Positions 44,089 to 53,169 of a DNA stretch of 64,000 nucleotides are shown one piece after another; the stretch's first letter is position 1; the number at the start of each line of letters is the position of its first letter. The notes under the pieces are model-generated. The model made no database searches. It saw nothing but the letters and a program-made list of their open reading frames with translations, and was not told the DNA's origin. The DNA is from Streptomyces sp. Edi2 (GTDB lineage Bacteria; Actinomycetota; Actinomycetes; Streptomycetales; Streptomycetaceae), in NCBI RefSeq assembly GCF_040253635.1, contig NZ_JBEJGX010000003.1, positions 3,844,001 through 3,908,000 of the forward strand, in the 5' to 3' direction. The position numbers and the translations under genes were made by a program.

Positions 44089-44967
44089 TCACACGCCGGG
44101 TTTCCGCCCCCAGACGTGGACGATGTCGCCCTTCTTGAGCACTTCCCAGGCCCTGCGCGCGTCCGTCATGGTGAGGTTGACGCAGCCGTGCGAGCCGGCC
44201 CCGGCGAAGATGTCCTCGTAGACGCCGTGCAGCGCCTCGCCGCGGTCGAAGAACTGGGCGTACGGCATGGAGGTGCCGTACAGGTTGGAAATGTGCCGCC
44301 GGTGCCGCAGATAGATCCGGTACGTACCGGTACGGGTCTCCATCGTCGGCGCACCGGAGCGGATCGCCACCGGGTCGAGGATCACCCGCCCGTCCTGCTG
44401 CACCCACATCAGCTGCCGGTTCAGATCGACGCACACCGTCCGCTCGGCCCGGTCGGGACAGTGACCGGCCCGGTTGGGGTCCTTCTTGGCCCGCATCACC
44501 CGCACGATCGCCCCGGTGACGGGCCCCGCGAAGCCGGACGCCGGCGCGATGCGGTGCGCCTGCTGGAACCGCCGGATCGCCCGGCAGTCCCCCGCACTCT
44601 GCCGCCCGTCGACCTCGCGCCCCAGATAGCGCTCCGCCTGCCGCTGGTAGGGCCCGGTGGCGGCACTGCAGCGCAGCGCCCGGGTGGCGGGGCGCTGCAC
44701 CTCGGAGCGCGGCACGTACTCGATGTGCAGCTGCCGCCCCGGCTCCCCCGCCGTGCGCGGGATGCCGGGGACCAGGCCGGACGGTCCGTACGCGGCGGAC
44801 GGCTGCGTCACGGCCACTTCGGACGGCTGCGTCACGGCCCGCACGGACGCCTGCCTCACGGCCACGGTGGGCGACGGTGCCACGGCCACCGCGGGCGGCC
44901 CGGCGACAACGAGCAACGAGGCGCAGACCAGCAGCGCCGGAAGAGTGCGTTTCATGCCCTCACGCAT
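44089..44967 (-). CDS. Secreted L,D-transpeptidase with peptidoglycan-binding domain
   Basis: 292 residues. A signal peptide (MKRTLPALLVCASLLVVAGPPAVA from the second Met, encoded at 44955) precedes a short VTQPS repeat region, a peptidoglycan-binding-like helical domain (QRQAERYLGREVDGRQSAGDCRAIRRFQQAHRI in part) and a YkuD catalytic domain. The catalytic HGVYED...GAGSHGCVNLT motif with Cys is intact. It would make 3-3 peptidoglycan crosslinks. It lies just upstream of alr on the same strand, a fitting cell-wall neighbourhood. Start 44967 or 44955 cannot be decided. Confidence 0.87.
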   Translation of the reverse strand: MREGMKRTLPALLVCASLLVVAGPPAVAVAPSPTVAVRQASVRAVTQPSEVAVTQPSAAYGPSGLVPGIPRTAGEPGRQLHIEYVPRSEVQRPATRALRCSAATGPYQRQAERYLGREVDGRQSAGDCRAIRRFQQAHRIAPASGFAGPVTGAIVRVMRAKKDPNRAGHCPDRAERTVCVDLNRQLMWVQQDGRVILDPVAIRSGAPTMETRTGTYRIYLRHRRHISNLYGTSMPYAQFFDRGEALHGVYEDIFAGAGSHGCVNLTMTDARRAWEVLKKGDIVHVWGRKPGV

Positions 44968-45154
44968 GCCGTGGCGGCGCGGCCGTTCGGCCCGCCGGGC
45001 GCCAGGTTCGCCCTGGTGCCCGCCCCATTCCCCCGCGGGGCGTAACGCCGCTCCGTTGCCTGCCGTCAGCCGGCCGGCCGCGGTCGGTCCCTCCTCCGCC
45101 GCCGGTCCGTCGCCGGTCCGCAGCCGGTCGTCATCTGCTGCCGGCCCTCTGCTG

Positions 45155-46579
45155 TCAGTCCGTCACATCCCGCCAGGCCGCCGCCAGATGGTCCGCGACC
45201 TCCGAGGCCAGGATCGGTGCGCCGGTCGGCCCGGCCGCCCGGCGGGCCGCCAGCCCGTGCAGATACGCACCGACCGATCCCGCGTCCCGCGCCGTGAGTC
45301 CCGCGGCGAGCAAGGCCCCCGTCACCCCCGACAGCACATCCCCGCTCCCGGCCGTCGCGAGCCAGCCGGTGCCCGTGGGGTTGACCCGCACCGGCCCGTT
45401 CGCCTCCGCCACCAGCGTCGTCGAGCCCTTGAGCAGCACCGTGGCGCCGTACCGCGCCGCCAGCTCCCGTACGGAGGCCAGCCGGGCCGCCTCGACCTCC
45501 TCGCGACCGCGCCCGAGCAACGCGGCGGCTTCCCCCGCATGCGGCGTCAGCAAGGTCGGGGCCGGGCGCTCGGCGACCCGGCGCGGCGTCAGGAACCGCA
45601 GCCCGTCCGCGTCCACCAGCACCGGAACCTCCGCCGCCAGCACGTCCTCCAGCGCGTCCGATTCCTCGCCGATGCCCGGACCGATCACCCACGACTGCAC
45701 CCGGCCCGCCTTGTCCGGCGGCCCGGCATGCACCAGCGTCTCCGGGAAGTGCGCCAGCACCGCCTCGGCGGCCGGCCCGACATAGCGCACGGCCCCCGCG
45801 CCGCCCCGCAGCGCGCCCGCCACCGCGAGCACCGCCGCCCCCGGATAGCGCGCGGACCCGGCGACCACCCCGACCACGCCCCGCCGGTACTTGTCGCTCT
45901 CGGGCGCCGGGCGCGGCAGCAGTCCGGCCACGTCCGCGTGCTGCAGCGCCTCGGCGTCGGCCTCCCGCGGCAGGGTGAGCCCGATGTCCACCAGCCGCAG
46001 CGCGCCCGCCCGCTCGTGCGCCGGATCGATCAGCAGCCCCGGCTTGTACGCGCCGAACGTCACCGTGGCGTCGGCCCGTACGGCGTCCCCGGCGACCTCA
46101 CCGCTGTCCGCGTCCACCCCGCTGGGCAGGTCCACCGCCACCACCGGCGCCGACTCCCATGCGGCTTGGGCGAGTTGGGCGGCCTCCGGGCGCAGCCCGC
46201 CCCGTCCGCCGATCCCGACGATCCCGTCCACGACCAGCGCGGCCCGTGCGATGTCCCGCCGCGCATCGGCCGAGACGCGCCCCCCGGCGGCCCGCAGCGC
46301 GGCCAGCCCGCCCTGGTGCACGCGGTCGGGCGAGAGCAGCACCGCCGCCACCCCGGCCCCCCGCCGCGCCAGCCGGGCACCGGCGTACAGCGCGTCCCCG
46401 CCGTTGTCACCGCTGCCCACCAGCAGCACCACCCGGGCTCCGTACACCCGCCCCAGCAAGTCCGCGCAGGCCACGGCCAGTCCGGCCGCCGCCCGCTGCA
46501 TCAGGGCCCCTTCGGGCAACCGGGCCATGAGCTCTCGCTCGGCGGCCCGCACGGTCTCCACGCTGTAGGCAGTCCTCAT
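45155..46579 (-). CDS. nnr: Bifunctional NAD(P)HX epimerase/dehydratase
   Basis: 474 residues, fusion of YjeF_N epimerase (residues 1-210: VGSGDNGGDALYAGARL, VDGIVGIGGRG, VDLPSGVDADSG) and the ADP-dependent NAD(P)H-hydrate dehydratase (about 215-474: GVVGVVAGSARYPGAAVLA, TPHAGEAAALLG, ATAGSGDVLSGVTGALLAAGL). It repairs hydrated NADH and NADPH. ATG 46579. The acpS-glmS operon lies upstream on the same strand, separated by a strong terminator. Confidence 0.93.
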   Translation of the reverse strand: MRTAYSVETVRAAERELMARLPEGALMQRAAAGLAVACADLLGRVYGARVVLLVGSGDNGGDALYAGARLARRGAGVAAVLLSPDRVHQGGLAALRAAGGRVSADARRDIARAALVVDGIVGIGGRGGLRPEAAQLAQAAWESAPVVAVDLPSGVDADSGEVAGDAVRADATVTFGAYKPGLLIDPAHERAGALRLVDIGLTLPREADAEALQHADVAGLLPRPAPESDKYRRGVVGVVAGSARYPGAAVLAVAGALRGGAGAVRYVGPAAEAVLAHFPETLVHAGPPDKAGRVQSWVIGPGIGEESDALEDVLAAEVPVLVDADGLRFLTPRRVAERPAPTLLTPHAGEAAALLGRGREEVEAARLASVRELAARYGATVLLKGSTTLVAEANGPVRVNPTGTGWLATAGSGDVLSGVTGALLAAGLTARDAGSVGAYLHGLAARRAAGPTGAPILASEVADHLAAAWRDVTD

Positions 46580-46683
46580 GCCGACAAGTCTCGCCCCTCG
46601 CCCACGGGGTACGCGGCATTTCTCCCGCGGGCCCTCGCGGGGGATTTCCTCCCGCGAGGCAGCCCGGGCCCCTCACGCAAAGA

Positions 46684-46724
46684 CGGCGCCCGCCCCCACC
46701 CGCGAACGGGAGGGGCGGGCGCCG
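46684..46724 (-). terminator. Terminator of the glmS-acpS operon
   Basis: CGGCGCCCGCCCC (46684-46696) pairs with GGGGCGGGCGCCG (46712-46724). The inner CCCG-CGAA-CGGG closes with a UUCG tetraloop on the minus strand. Only 10 bp after the acpS stop (46734). Confidence 0.8.
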
Positions 46725-46733
46725 CAGCGGTCC

Positions 46734-47102
46734 TCATCCCTCGGCGATCACCACGGCGGAGGCGACCCCCGCGTCATGGCTCAGCGACACATGCCACGAC
46801 CTGACCCCGAGCTCCTTCGCCCGGGCCTCGACGGTGCCCCGTACCCGCAACCGCGGCCGGCCACTGTCCTCGACGTACACCTCGGCATCGCTCCAGTGCA
46901 GCCCGCCCGGTGCCCCGAGCGCCTTGGCCAGCGCCTCCTTGGCGGCGAACCGGGCCGCCAGCGAGGCGATGCCGCGGCGCTCACCGCTGGGCAGCATCAG
47001 CTCCTCCGCGATGAACAGCCGCTGCGCCAGCTCCGGCGTACGCTCCAGCGCCTCGCCGAAGCGCTCGATCTCGGCGACATCGATCCCGACCCCGATGATC
47101 AC
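46734..47102 (-). CDS. acpS: Holo-[acyl-carrier-protein] synthase
   Basis: 122 residues from GTG 47102, which overlaps the TGA of glmS (GTGA). The AcpS signature is present: [18 protein letters not shown] with metal-binding Asp, and [13 protein letters not shown] with the Glu-Ala-x-x-Lys region. It transfers 4'-phosphopantetheine from CoA to acyl carrier proteins. The product is needed for fatty acid and polyketide synthesis. Confidence 0.94.
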   Translation of the reverse strand: MIIGVGIDVAEIERFGEALERTPELAQRLFIAEELMLPSGERRGIASLAARFAAKEALAKALGAPGGLHWSDAEVYVEDSGRPRLRVRGTVEARAKELGVRSWHVSLSHDAGVASAVVIAEG

Positions 47103-48946
47103 TCGACCGTCACCGACTTGGCGAGGTTGCGCGGCTGGTCGACCTCGTTGCCACGGGCGGTGGCCAGCTCGCAGGCGAACACCTGCAGCGGGATCGTGGA
47201 GACCAGCGGCTGCAGCAGCACCGGTGTCCGCGGAATGCGCACGAGGTGATCGGCGTAGGGCACCACCGTCTCGTCCCCCTCCTCCGCGATCACGATCGTC
47301 CGCGCCCCCCGGGCCCGGATCTCCTGGATATTCGACACGATCTTGTCGTGCAGCACCGACCGTCCCCGCGGCGACGGCACGACGACGACCACCGGCAGAT
47401 CGTCCTCGATCAGCGCGATCGGCCCGTGCTTGAGCTCCCCGGCCGCAAAGCCCTCCGCGTGCATATACGCGAGTTCCTTGAGCTTGAGCGCACCCTCCAG
47501 CGCCACCGGATAGCCCACATGCCGGCCGAGGAAGAGCACCGTGTTCTTGTCGGCGAGCGAGCGCGCCAGCTCCCGCACCGGCTCCATCGTGCCGAGCACC
47601 TGCTCGACCTGGGTGCCGATGGCCGCCAGTTCGCGCACCACGTCCCGGATCTCGTCGCCCCACTTCGTGCCCCGCACCTGCGCGACGTACAGCGCCACCA
47701 GGTAACAGGCCACCAGCTGCGTCAGGAACGCCTTGGTCGACGCCACCGCGACCTCGGGCCCGGCGTGCGTGTACAGCACCGCGTCCGACTCCCGCGGAAT
47801 GGTCGAGCCGTTCGTGTTGCAGATGGCGAGCACCTTCGCGCCCTGCTCGCGCGCATGGCGCAGCGCCATCAGGGTGTCCATGGTCTCGCCGGACTGACTG
47901 ATCGCGATGACCAGCGTCCGCCGGTCCAGGATCGGGTCGCGGTAGCGGAATTCGCTCGCCAGCTCCGTCTCGCACGGAATCCGCGTCCAGTGCTCGATCG
48001 CGTACTTGGCGATCATCCCCGCGTGGTACGCCGTCCCGCAGGCCACGATGACGACCTTGTCGACCTCGCGCAGCTCGGCGGGCGGGATCCGCACCTCGTC
48101 CAGGGACAGCACCCCCGAGGCGTCGATCCGCCCCAGCAGCGTGTCGGCCACGGCCTTCGGCTGCTCCGCGATCTCCTTCAGCATGAAGTAGTCGTAGCCG
48201 CCCTTCTCGGCGGCCGAGGCGTCCCAGTCGATGTGGTACTCGCGCACCTCGGCGGGCGCCCCGTCGAAGCCGGTGACCGTCACCGCTTCCCGGCGCAGCT
48301 CCACCACCTGGTCCTGCCCCAGCTCGATCGCCTCACGGGTGTGCGCGATGAACGCCGCCACATCCGACGCGAGGAAGGCCTCACCGTCCCCGACCCCCAC
48401 CACCAGCGGCGAGTTCCGACGCGCCCCGACCACCACGTCCGGCTCGTCGGCATGCACCGCGACCAGCGTGAACGCACCCTCCAGCTGCCGGCAGACCTGC
48501 CGCATCGCCTCGGCCAGCTCCCCGCAGGACGAGTAGGCCTCGGCCAGCAGATGCGCCACGACCTCGGTATCCGTCTCGGACGCCAACTCGTGTCCGCGGT
48601 CGGTGAGTTCCGCGCGCAGCCCGGCGAAGTTCTCGATGATGCCGTTGTGCACGACGGAGACCCGGCCGGCGTTGTCCATATGGGGATGGGCGTTGCCGTC
48701 GGTGGGCCCGCCGTGGGTGGCCCACCGGGTGTGCCCGATACCGGTCGAGCCGGCCGGCAACGGCCGGTCGGCCAGCTCCTTCTCCAGATTGGCGAGCTTG
48801 CCGGCCTTCTTGGCCGCTGCCAGCCCGCCATCGGCCAGCACGGCGATACCCGCCGAGTCATAGCCGCGGTACTCCAGCCGCTTCAAACCGGCCAGGACAA
48901 CGTCAAGGGCGCTCTGCCCGCCCACATATCCCACGATTCCGCACAT
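47099..48946 (-). CDS. glmS: Glutamine--fructose-6-phosphate aminotransferase
   Basis: 615 residues, complete GlmS. The N-terminal nucleophile Cys2 starts [10 protein letters not shown], the class II glutaminase domain runs to about 240, and two SIS sugar-isomerase domains follow ([11 protein letters not shown] for the first). The C-terminus LAKSVTVE is canonical. It makes glucosamine-6-phosphate for peptidoglycan, the same pathway as glmM at 56934. No glmS ribozyme-like element is seen upstream. The region upstream (49 kb onward) is the accessory island. Confidence 0.96.
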   Translation of the reverse strand: MCGIVGYVGGQSALDVVLAGLKRLEYRGYDSAGIAVLADGGLAAAKKAGKLANLEKELADRPLPAGSTGIGHTRWATHGGPTDGNAHPHMDNAGRVSVVHNGIIENFAGLRAELTDRGHELASETDTEVVAHLLAEAYSSCGELAEAMRQVCRQLEGAFTLVAVHADEPDVVVGARRNSPLVVGVGDGEAFLASDVAAFIAHTREAIELGQDQVVELRREAVTVTGFDGAPAEVREYHIDWDASAAEKGGYDYFMLKEIAEQPKAVADTLLGRIDASGVLSLDEVRIPPAELREVDKVVIVACGTAYHAGMIAKYAIEHWTRIPCETELASEFRYRDPILDRRTLVIAISQSGETMDTLMALRHAREQGAKVLAICNTNGSTIPRESDAVLYTHAGPEVAVASTKAFLTQLVACYLVALYVAQVRGTKWGDEIRDVVRELAAIGTQVEQVLGTMEPVRELARSLADKNTVLFLGRHVGYPVALEGALKLKELAYMHAEGFAAGELKHGPIALIEDDLPVVVVVPSPRGRSVLHDKIVSNIQEIRARGARTIVIAEEGDETVVPYADHLVRIPRTPVLLQPLVSTIPLQVFACELATARGNEVDQPRNLAKSVTVE

Positions 48947-49000
48947 GGGGGCAGGGTACGCCGGGGCCCTGAACGACCACCGCCGGCATGTACCGGCGAG

Positions 49001-49216
49001 TCACCGATCGAAGGATCCGGCCTTCACAGCGCCAACGAATGCCGCCCATGCACCGGGCGCGTGAAACTGCGTCCCGCCCTCACGGTCCTTACTGTCCCGG
49101 ACGGCCCGGCCGCCGTCGGCGGTGTGCGCTACCTCCACGCACTCCTGGTTGATCCCCTGCGAGGCTCTGGCCTTGACGAACTCGGTGACGATCTCACGGC
49201 TCTCTATCGAGGTCAC
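49001..49216 (-). CDS. DUF397 domain protein
   Basis: 71 residues of the DUF397 family: VEVAHTADGGRAVRDSKDREGG and the C-terminal AWAAFVGAVKAGSFD pattern. DUF397 proteins are small partners of XRE/DUF5753 regulators in streptomycetes. The ATG at 49216 overlaps the TGA of the regulator gene, a classic coupled pair. BldB belongs to a similar group, but this copy is accessory. Confidence 0.9.
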   Translation of the reverse strand: MTSIESREIVTEFVKARASQGINQECVEVAHTADGGRAVRDSKDREGGTQFHAPGAWAAFVGAVKAGSFDR

Positions 49217-50082
49217 TTCTCACCCTCCGGCATGTTCGCTATCGCTTTGTCGAGGAACGTGAGGCTCTGCTTACGGCTCAGCGCCGCAGACCGGAGCGCT
49301 TCAAAGATGCGGGCATGCTTGGCGACATCGTCCAGATCCTCAATGATCACCGTGCTGGTCGTACTGTCGAACGCAACAGCTTCCGGTGCGGGCTCCGGGC
49401 CGAACGAGAAGATGGAGAAGTGCGACGCCATATGCGCGGCACCCCATTCCGAGTACGGGAGAACCTGCAGCGTGACATTCTTCCGCTGGGCCAGCTCATG
49501 GATGTGTGTCAGCTGCTCCCGGTGCACTTCCCGTGACGGCATCGGGGCAGTCAACGCCGGCTCCCACACGACCGCGGCGAATTGCGCCCCGCCCTCTTCG
49601 ATGACTCGCTTTCGCTCTCGCCGAACCGCCAGGGCCTTCTCGACGGTTTCCGCGGAATACGTCGTGTGGCTGCCGTCGACGAGCGCCTTGAGGTAGCCCG
49701 GCGTCTGCAACAGTCCGGGAATGAACAGCGGCTGCCATGTCCGGATGTACGAGGCGTCGACCTCCAGCGCAATCAGGTCGGCATGTTCCTCGCTCACCAT
49801 TCCCGCATAGTCGAGCCACCAGCCACGCTTGTTGCTCACCCGGGCGAGGTGCTCCAACTGCGTTCTTGCATTCTCGTCTGACACCTCGTAGAGGTCCAAC
49901 AGCACACGGACGTCCCCGACGCGCGACGCGCTGATGCCTCCTTCAACGCGGCTGATCTTGGCGATCGAGCAGCCCAGCACCTCGGCCGCATGCTCCTGGT
50001 CGAGCCGAGCGGCGAGCCGGTACCGCTTGAGTGCCGCACCGAGCCGCCGACTACGCACCGTGGGCTTCCCACCTACGGGCAT
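49213..50082 (-). CDS. XRE family regulator with DUF5753 domain
   Basis: 289 residues from ATG 50082, which has AGGGAGGTGGC upstream. The N-terminal Cro/C1 helix-turn-helix (RRLGAALKRYRLAARLDQEHAAEVLG, then KISRVEGG) is followed by the DUF5753 domain (about 100-280; YIRTWQPLFIPGLLQTPGYLKALV). Codon use is less GC-extreme than in the core genes. It is divergent from the HATPase gene and peptide cassette and is the most likely local regulator of them. Confidence 0.92.
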   Translation of the reverse strand: MPVGGKPTVRSRRLGAALKRYRLAARLDQEHAAEVLGCSIAKISRVEGGISASRVGDVRVLLDLYEVSDENARTQLEHLARVSNKRGWWLDYAGMVSEEHADLIALEVDASYIRTWQPLFIPGLLQTPGYLKALVDGSHTTYSAETVEKALAVRRERKRVIEEGGAQFAAVVWEPALTAPMPSREVHREQLTHIHELAQRKNVTLQVLPYSEWGAAHMASHFSIFSFGPEPAPEAVAFDSTTSTVIIEDLDDVAKHARIFEALRSAALSRKQSLTFLDKAIANMPEGEK

Positions 50083-50291
50083 GCCACCTCCCTGTCGTAC
50101 ACATCCAGGATGCACAGTAACCCCCCACGCACACCAGGTAATTGAGACTCCCAGTGGCTCGCAAATTTACAACTATTGGGGACTTGCAACTTGCGCCCGC
50201 GCGGCCCTAGCGTCAGGCACGTCACTCCTTGTCGCCATTCAAGGACGTTGAGTGATCATGGTTACGCCTGCCCACCACCCTTGGGGGACAC
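50083..50291. promoter_or_regulatory. Divergent promoter of the island regulators
   Basis: 209 bp between the XRE/DUF5753 gene and the HATPase gene. An A/T-rich stretch at 50162-50200 contains the direct repeat ACTTGCAACTTGC (50182-50194) preceded by GCAAATTTACAACT. Such TTGCAA repeats suit a helix-turn-helix regulator. The ATG at 50292 lies directly after GGGGGACAC. Confidence 0.5.
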
Positions 50292-50822
50292 ATGTCCGGG
50301 CGCACACGCACCAAGAGGTTCCAGGTCCGGAAGGACTCCGTCGCCGCCGCTCGACGCCACGTCAGGACGACCCTGACCGACTGGAAACTCGGCGGCCTCA
50401 TCGAGGACAGCGTCCTCATCACCAGCGAACTGACCACCAACGCCGTCAACCACGCCAAGGGCACGGGCGACTACTTCGAGCTGGCTTTACGCCGCCGCAA
50501 CGGCATCCTGGTCCTAGAGGTCGCCGACTCCTACCAGTGGCACATGCCTGAGCTGGAGAAGGCCGCCCCGGACGATCCCTCCGGCCGCGGTCTGTTCATC
50601 GTGGACACCCTTTCCCAGCACTGGGGGGGTACGGCCGCGCAACCCCGGCAAGACGGTGTGGGCACACCTTGCAATCAACCGCCCGGAAGGGCCATGAGCT
50701 TTTCTTCGCGGACATCCCTAAAACCCCCGTTGACTCCCACCCCTCCGCACGCGGGGGCGCAGTGGGTACGCGACGCGGTCGCCCGGAAAGAGAGCGAGCC
50801 AGGCGACCGCCGAAGCTTTTAA
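50292..50822 (+). pseudogene. HATPase_c regulator with frameshift in a G7 run
   Basis: The reading frame begins as a normal GHKL anti-sigma-like ATPase (VLITSELTTNAVNHAKGTGDY, N-box; DDPSGRGLFIVDTLSQHWG, G-box). After HWG the frame shown reads GTAAQPRQDG and runs to 50822 with a non-homologous tail. Removing one base from the seven-G run at 50623-50629 restores the standard family C-terminus VRPRNPGKTVWAHLAINRPE and a stop at 50695-50697. The gene is either truncated by a +1 slip, phase-variable, or a sequencing error. As an intact 134-residue protein it would be the cassette's regulator. Confidence 0.8.
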
Positions 50823-50824
50823 GC

Positions 50825-50873
50825 CCCCTGTTCGGTGACCAGAAACGAACGGCTCAGTGTCACCCGAACGGGG
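50825..50873. promoter_or_regulatory. Imperfect inverted repeat before the peptide gene
   Basis: CCCCTGTTCGGTGAC (50825-50839) and GTCACCCGAACGGGG (50859-50873) pair with one-base bulges. It lies 67 bp upstream of the small peptide start and could be a terminator of the HATPase transcript or an attenuator for the peptide cassette. Confidence 0.5.
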
Positions 50874-50939
50874 TAGCAAATGCAGGTCGTACGGGGACCT
50901 CCCCCGCACGAGTTCAGCAGCTCCAAGAAGGAGAACACC

Positions 50940-51077
50940 ATGGCTGCAACACCGGTTACCGGCACGGCCGGTAAGGGTGACGATCTGCTGGTCGCCAAGA
51001 AAAAGGTGACCGCCGCCCGCTCCCGAATGGAGACCCCGTCCGACACCACTGCCGGTAAGTCCGACGGCAACGACTGA
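50940..51077 (+). CDS. Putative 45-residue precursor peptide
   Basis: ATG 50940 is preceded by the strong site AAGAAGGAG. The product starts MAATPVTGTAGKGDDLLVAK, has a basic centre KKKVTAARSR and a hydrophilic C-terminus ETPSDTTAGKSDGND, with no Cys, no signal peptide and no known domain. It is followed 11 bp later by a JmjC-type oxygenase gene, a reductase and a kinase. Small size, strong ribosome site and tight coupling to tailoring enzymes point to a ribosomally made precursor (leader DDLLVAKKK..., C-terminal core rich in Thr, Ser, Asp, Lys). That role is inferred. Confidence 0.65.
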   Translation: MAATPVTGTAGKGDDLLVAKKKVTAARSRMETPSDTTAGKSDGND

Positions 51078-51088
51078 CGGGACTCAAC

Positions 51089-52276
51089 ATGACCGCTGAT
51101 ACGTCTGCGGTCGTCGCGCGCCTCGGCGGGGACTTATTCCTCGCCGAGGCGTTCGGCCGCACTTACCATTTGGTACGCGGCGACGCCGGCACGGTCTCGG
51201 ACCTGCTGACGTGGGACGACCTCAATTGGATTCTCGGCCGGAATCGCATGGAGGTACCGCGCCTGCGGCTCTCCAAGGACGGGGAGATGGTCCCCCAGGA
51301 CGCCTACACGCTCCCGTTCGTGACACGGCGCAGCACGGTGTGGCACCGCCTTCACCCCGCAGCATTCCACCAGCAGATCGACCAGGGCGCGACCTTGGTT
51401 ATTGATGCGATCGACGAGCTACACCCTGGGGTACAGCGTTTGGCAGGCGACCTTGAACGCTGGCTTCGCACCCAGGTCCAAGTCAACCTGTACGCCTCGT
51501 GGAGCGGTCGCGAGGGCTTCGGGACACATTGGGATGATCACGATGTTGTGGTCGTCCAGCTCGACGGATCGAAGCGGTGGAAGCTCTACGGCCCGACACG
51601 CGTAGCGCCGATGCACCGCGATGTGCAGCTTCCGGACGAGCCTCCTGACGTGCCTACTGCCGAATTCGTCCTCAAGGCCGGGGACGTGCTCTACCTTCCG
51701 CGCGGCTGGTGGCACAACGTCGCGGCGTCCGAGGGTGAACGGTCCCTCCATCTGACATGTGGGCTAACCTCCATGACCGGCTCCGACCTGATCATCTGGC
51801 TCTCTGAGATCCTTCGTAGGGACGACGTTGTACGGAGAGATCTGCCGCGCTTCGGCACTGCGCAGGAGAAGCAGGATTTCGTGGACGCGCTCCGCGATCT
51901 GCTGACCAAAGAATTGGACAGCGGAAGCCTCGTTGACCGTTATGCCGGCCATCATGACGCCACAGAGCGCATTAGGTTCCGCACCTCTCTCCCTCACATC
52001 GCGGCCATACCCACCGAGCCTGAACAGCTTGTTCAGATGCTGACGACAAGGCACACGCTCGCGTCTGATGAGGAAGGGAACGTTGTGCTGACCGCAGGCG
52101 GTGAGAGCTGGACGTTCGCCAATGCTGCCCGCACGTTGCTGGAACGGCTCACTGATGGGCAGCCGCATACGCTTAATGGCCTTACCGATGGTACGGACCT
52201 CACCCTGCAACAGGCCGCCAGAGTGGTGGAAGAGTTGGTCAAGGGACAGGTTGCAGCGGTAGGGAGCGAACTGTGA
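51089..52276 (+). CDS. JmjC/cupin-type Fe(II)/2-oxoglutarate oxygenase
   Basis: 395 residues. The metal triad of JmjC hydroxylases is visible: His147-x-Asp149 (GTHWDDHDVVVVQLDG) and His209 (DVLYLPRGWWHNV), with KRWKLYGP in the place of the substrate/2-OG strand. This resembles bacterial ribosomal oxygenases (YcfD/RoxA type), which hydroxylate Arg or His of proteins, followed by a helical dimer region and a C-terminal winged-helix-like part (residues 330-395). Placed directly after the peptide gene, it may hydroxylate that peptide. Codon use has many A/T third positions. Its TGA overlaps the next start (GTGA). Confidence 0.85.
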   Translation: MTADTSAVVARLGGDLFLAEAFGRTYHLVRGDAGTVSDLLTWDDLNWILGRNRMEVPRLRLSKDGEMVPQDAYTLPFVTRRSTVWHRLHPAAFHQQIDQGATLVIDAIDELHPGVQRLAGDLERWLRTQVQVNLYASWSGREGFGTHWDDHDVVVVQLDGSKRWKLYGPTRVAPMHRDVQLPDEPPDVPTAEFVLKAGDVLYLPRGWWHNVAASEGERSLHLTCGLTSMTGSDLIIWLSEILRRDDVVRRDLPRFGTAQEKQDFVDALRDLLTKELDSGSLVDRYAGHHDATERIRFRTSLPHIAAIPTEPEQLVQMLTTRHTLASDEEGNVVLTAGGESWTFANAARTLLERLTDGQPHTLNGLTDGTDLTLQQAARVVEELVKGQVAAVGSEL

Positions 52277-53169
52277 CCGCCACGCTGGCTCTGGGTACCT
52301 ACCGATGCCGAGGAGTAGCAGAATCAGCGGAAGTCGCGGTGAAGGCGGACGTTGATTGGATCGACACCGCGCCGAACTACCAGCAGGGCCAAGCGGAACG
52401 GCAGCTCGCACCAGTTTTGGCGACCTATCCAGGGATGCGGGTCTCCACGAAGGCGGGGTTTTTCACGAAGGCTCGGGCATCCGAAGCTGTGGAGGCCGGC
52501 GTCCTGACTCAGGAACAGGCAGACCGAGGGCACAGCCTTAAGCCGGCCTTCCTGAGCTGGCAAACCGCCCGCAGTAAGGAGGATCTAGGCCGCGCGGCCG
52601 ACATCGTGTTTCTCCACAACCCGGAAACCGGGCACCGTACTCCCAAAGAACTGGAGCAAAGCCTCCTTCCGGCATTCGAGGCCCTGGAGGAGTCCTGTGC
52701 TCGGGGGATTACAAGGGGGTACGGCATTGCAACCTGGTCCGGTCTGCACGACGACCTGATGACAGTCGATCGGCTGTTGGCCCTCGCCCACCGGGCCGGT
52801 GGTCCGCGCCACCATTTGCGAACCATCCAGCTCCCGCTATCCCTGGTGCAGCTCTCGCCGCTCGCGGAAGCGGTTCGTGGCCGGGGCGTACTCCTGGATG
52901 CGTACGAGGCGGGCCTTGAAGTGTTCGCCTCCGCTCCACTGCATGGAGGGGAGCTGATGAGCATCGTGACACCGGACGTGGCCAAACAGCTTGTGCCGGG
53001 CATGACGCCGTTGGAAGCGGTTCTCGGCACTCTGGCCTCATCCCCTGGCGTGACGAGGATTTTGCTCTCCGCGAGCACGCCGGAACACTGGGCCGATGCC
53101 GCCGCCGCTGTCTCGCGGCCCATCACGTCGCCTCAACTCCGGAGGATTGTCGATGCCTTCAGCTCCTGA
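52273..53169 (+). CDS. Aldo/keto reductase
   Basis: 298 residues of the AKR fold. The catalytic tetrad is intact: Asp31 and Tyr36 (DTAPNY), Lys60 (VSTKAG) and His115 (FLHNPE). The protein would use NADPH to reduce a carbonyl or the reverse. GTG 52273 overlaps the stop of the oxygenase gene and its 3' end overlaps the kinase gene by 17 bp, so all three are translated as one unit. A role on the peptide product or a small carbonyl cosubstrate is inferred. Confidence 0.87.
   Translation: MTATLALGTYRCRGVAESAEVAVKADVDWIDTAPNYQQGQAERQLAPVLATYPGMRVSTKAGFFTKARASEAVEAGVLTQEQADRGHSLKPAFLSWQTARSKEDLGRAADIVFLHNPETGHRTPKELEQSLLPAFEALEESCARGITRGYGIATWSGLHDDLMTVDRLLALAHRAGGPRHHLRTIQLPLSLVQLSPLAEAVRGRGVLLDAYEAGLEVFASAPLHGGELMSIVTPDVAKQLVPGMTPLEAVLGTLASSPGVTRILLSASTPEHWADAAAAVSRPITSPQLRRIVDAFSS

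Noticed and set aside
50292..50822. The 65-residue tail after the frameshift as a real fused domain
   Set aside because: The alternative frame continues the known family C-terminus exactly from the G7 run, and the tail is Pro/Ser/Arg-rich without homology.
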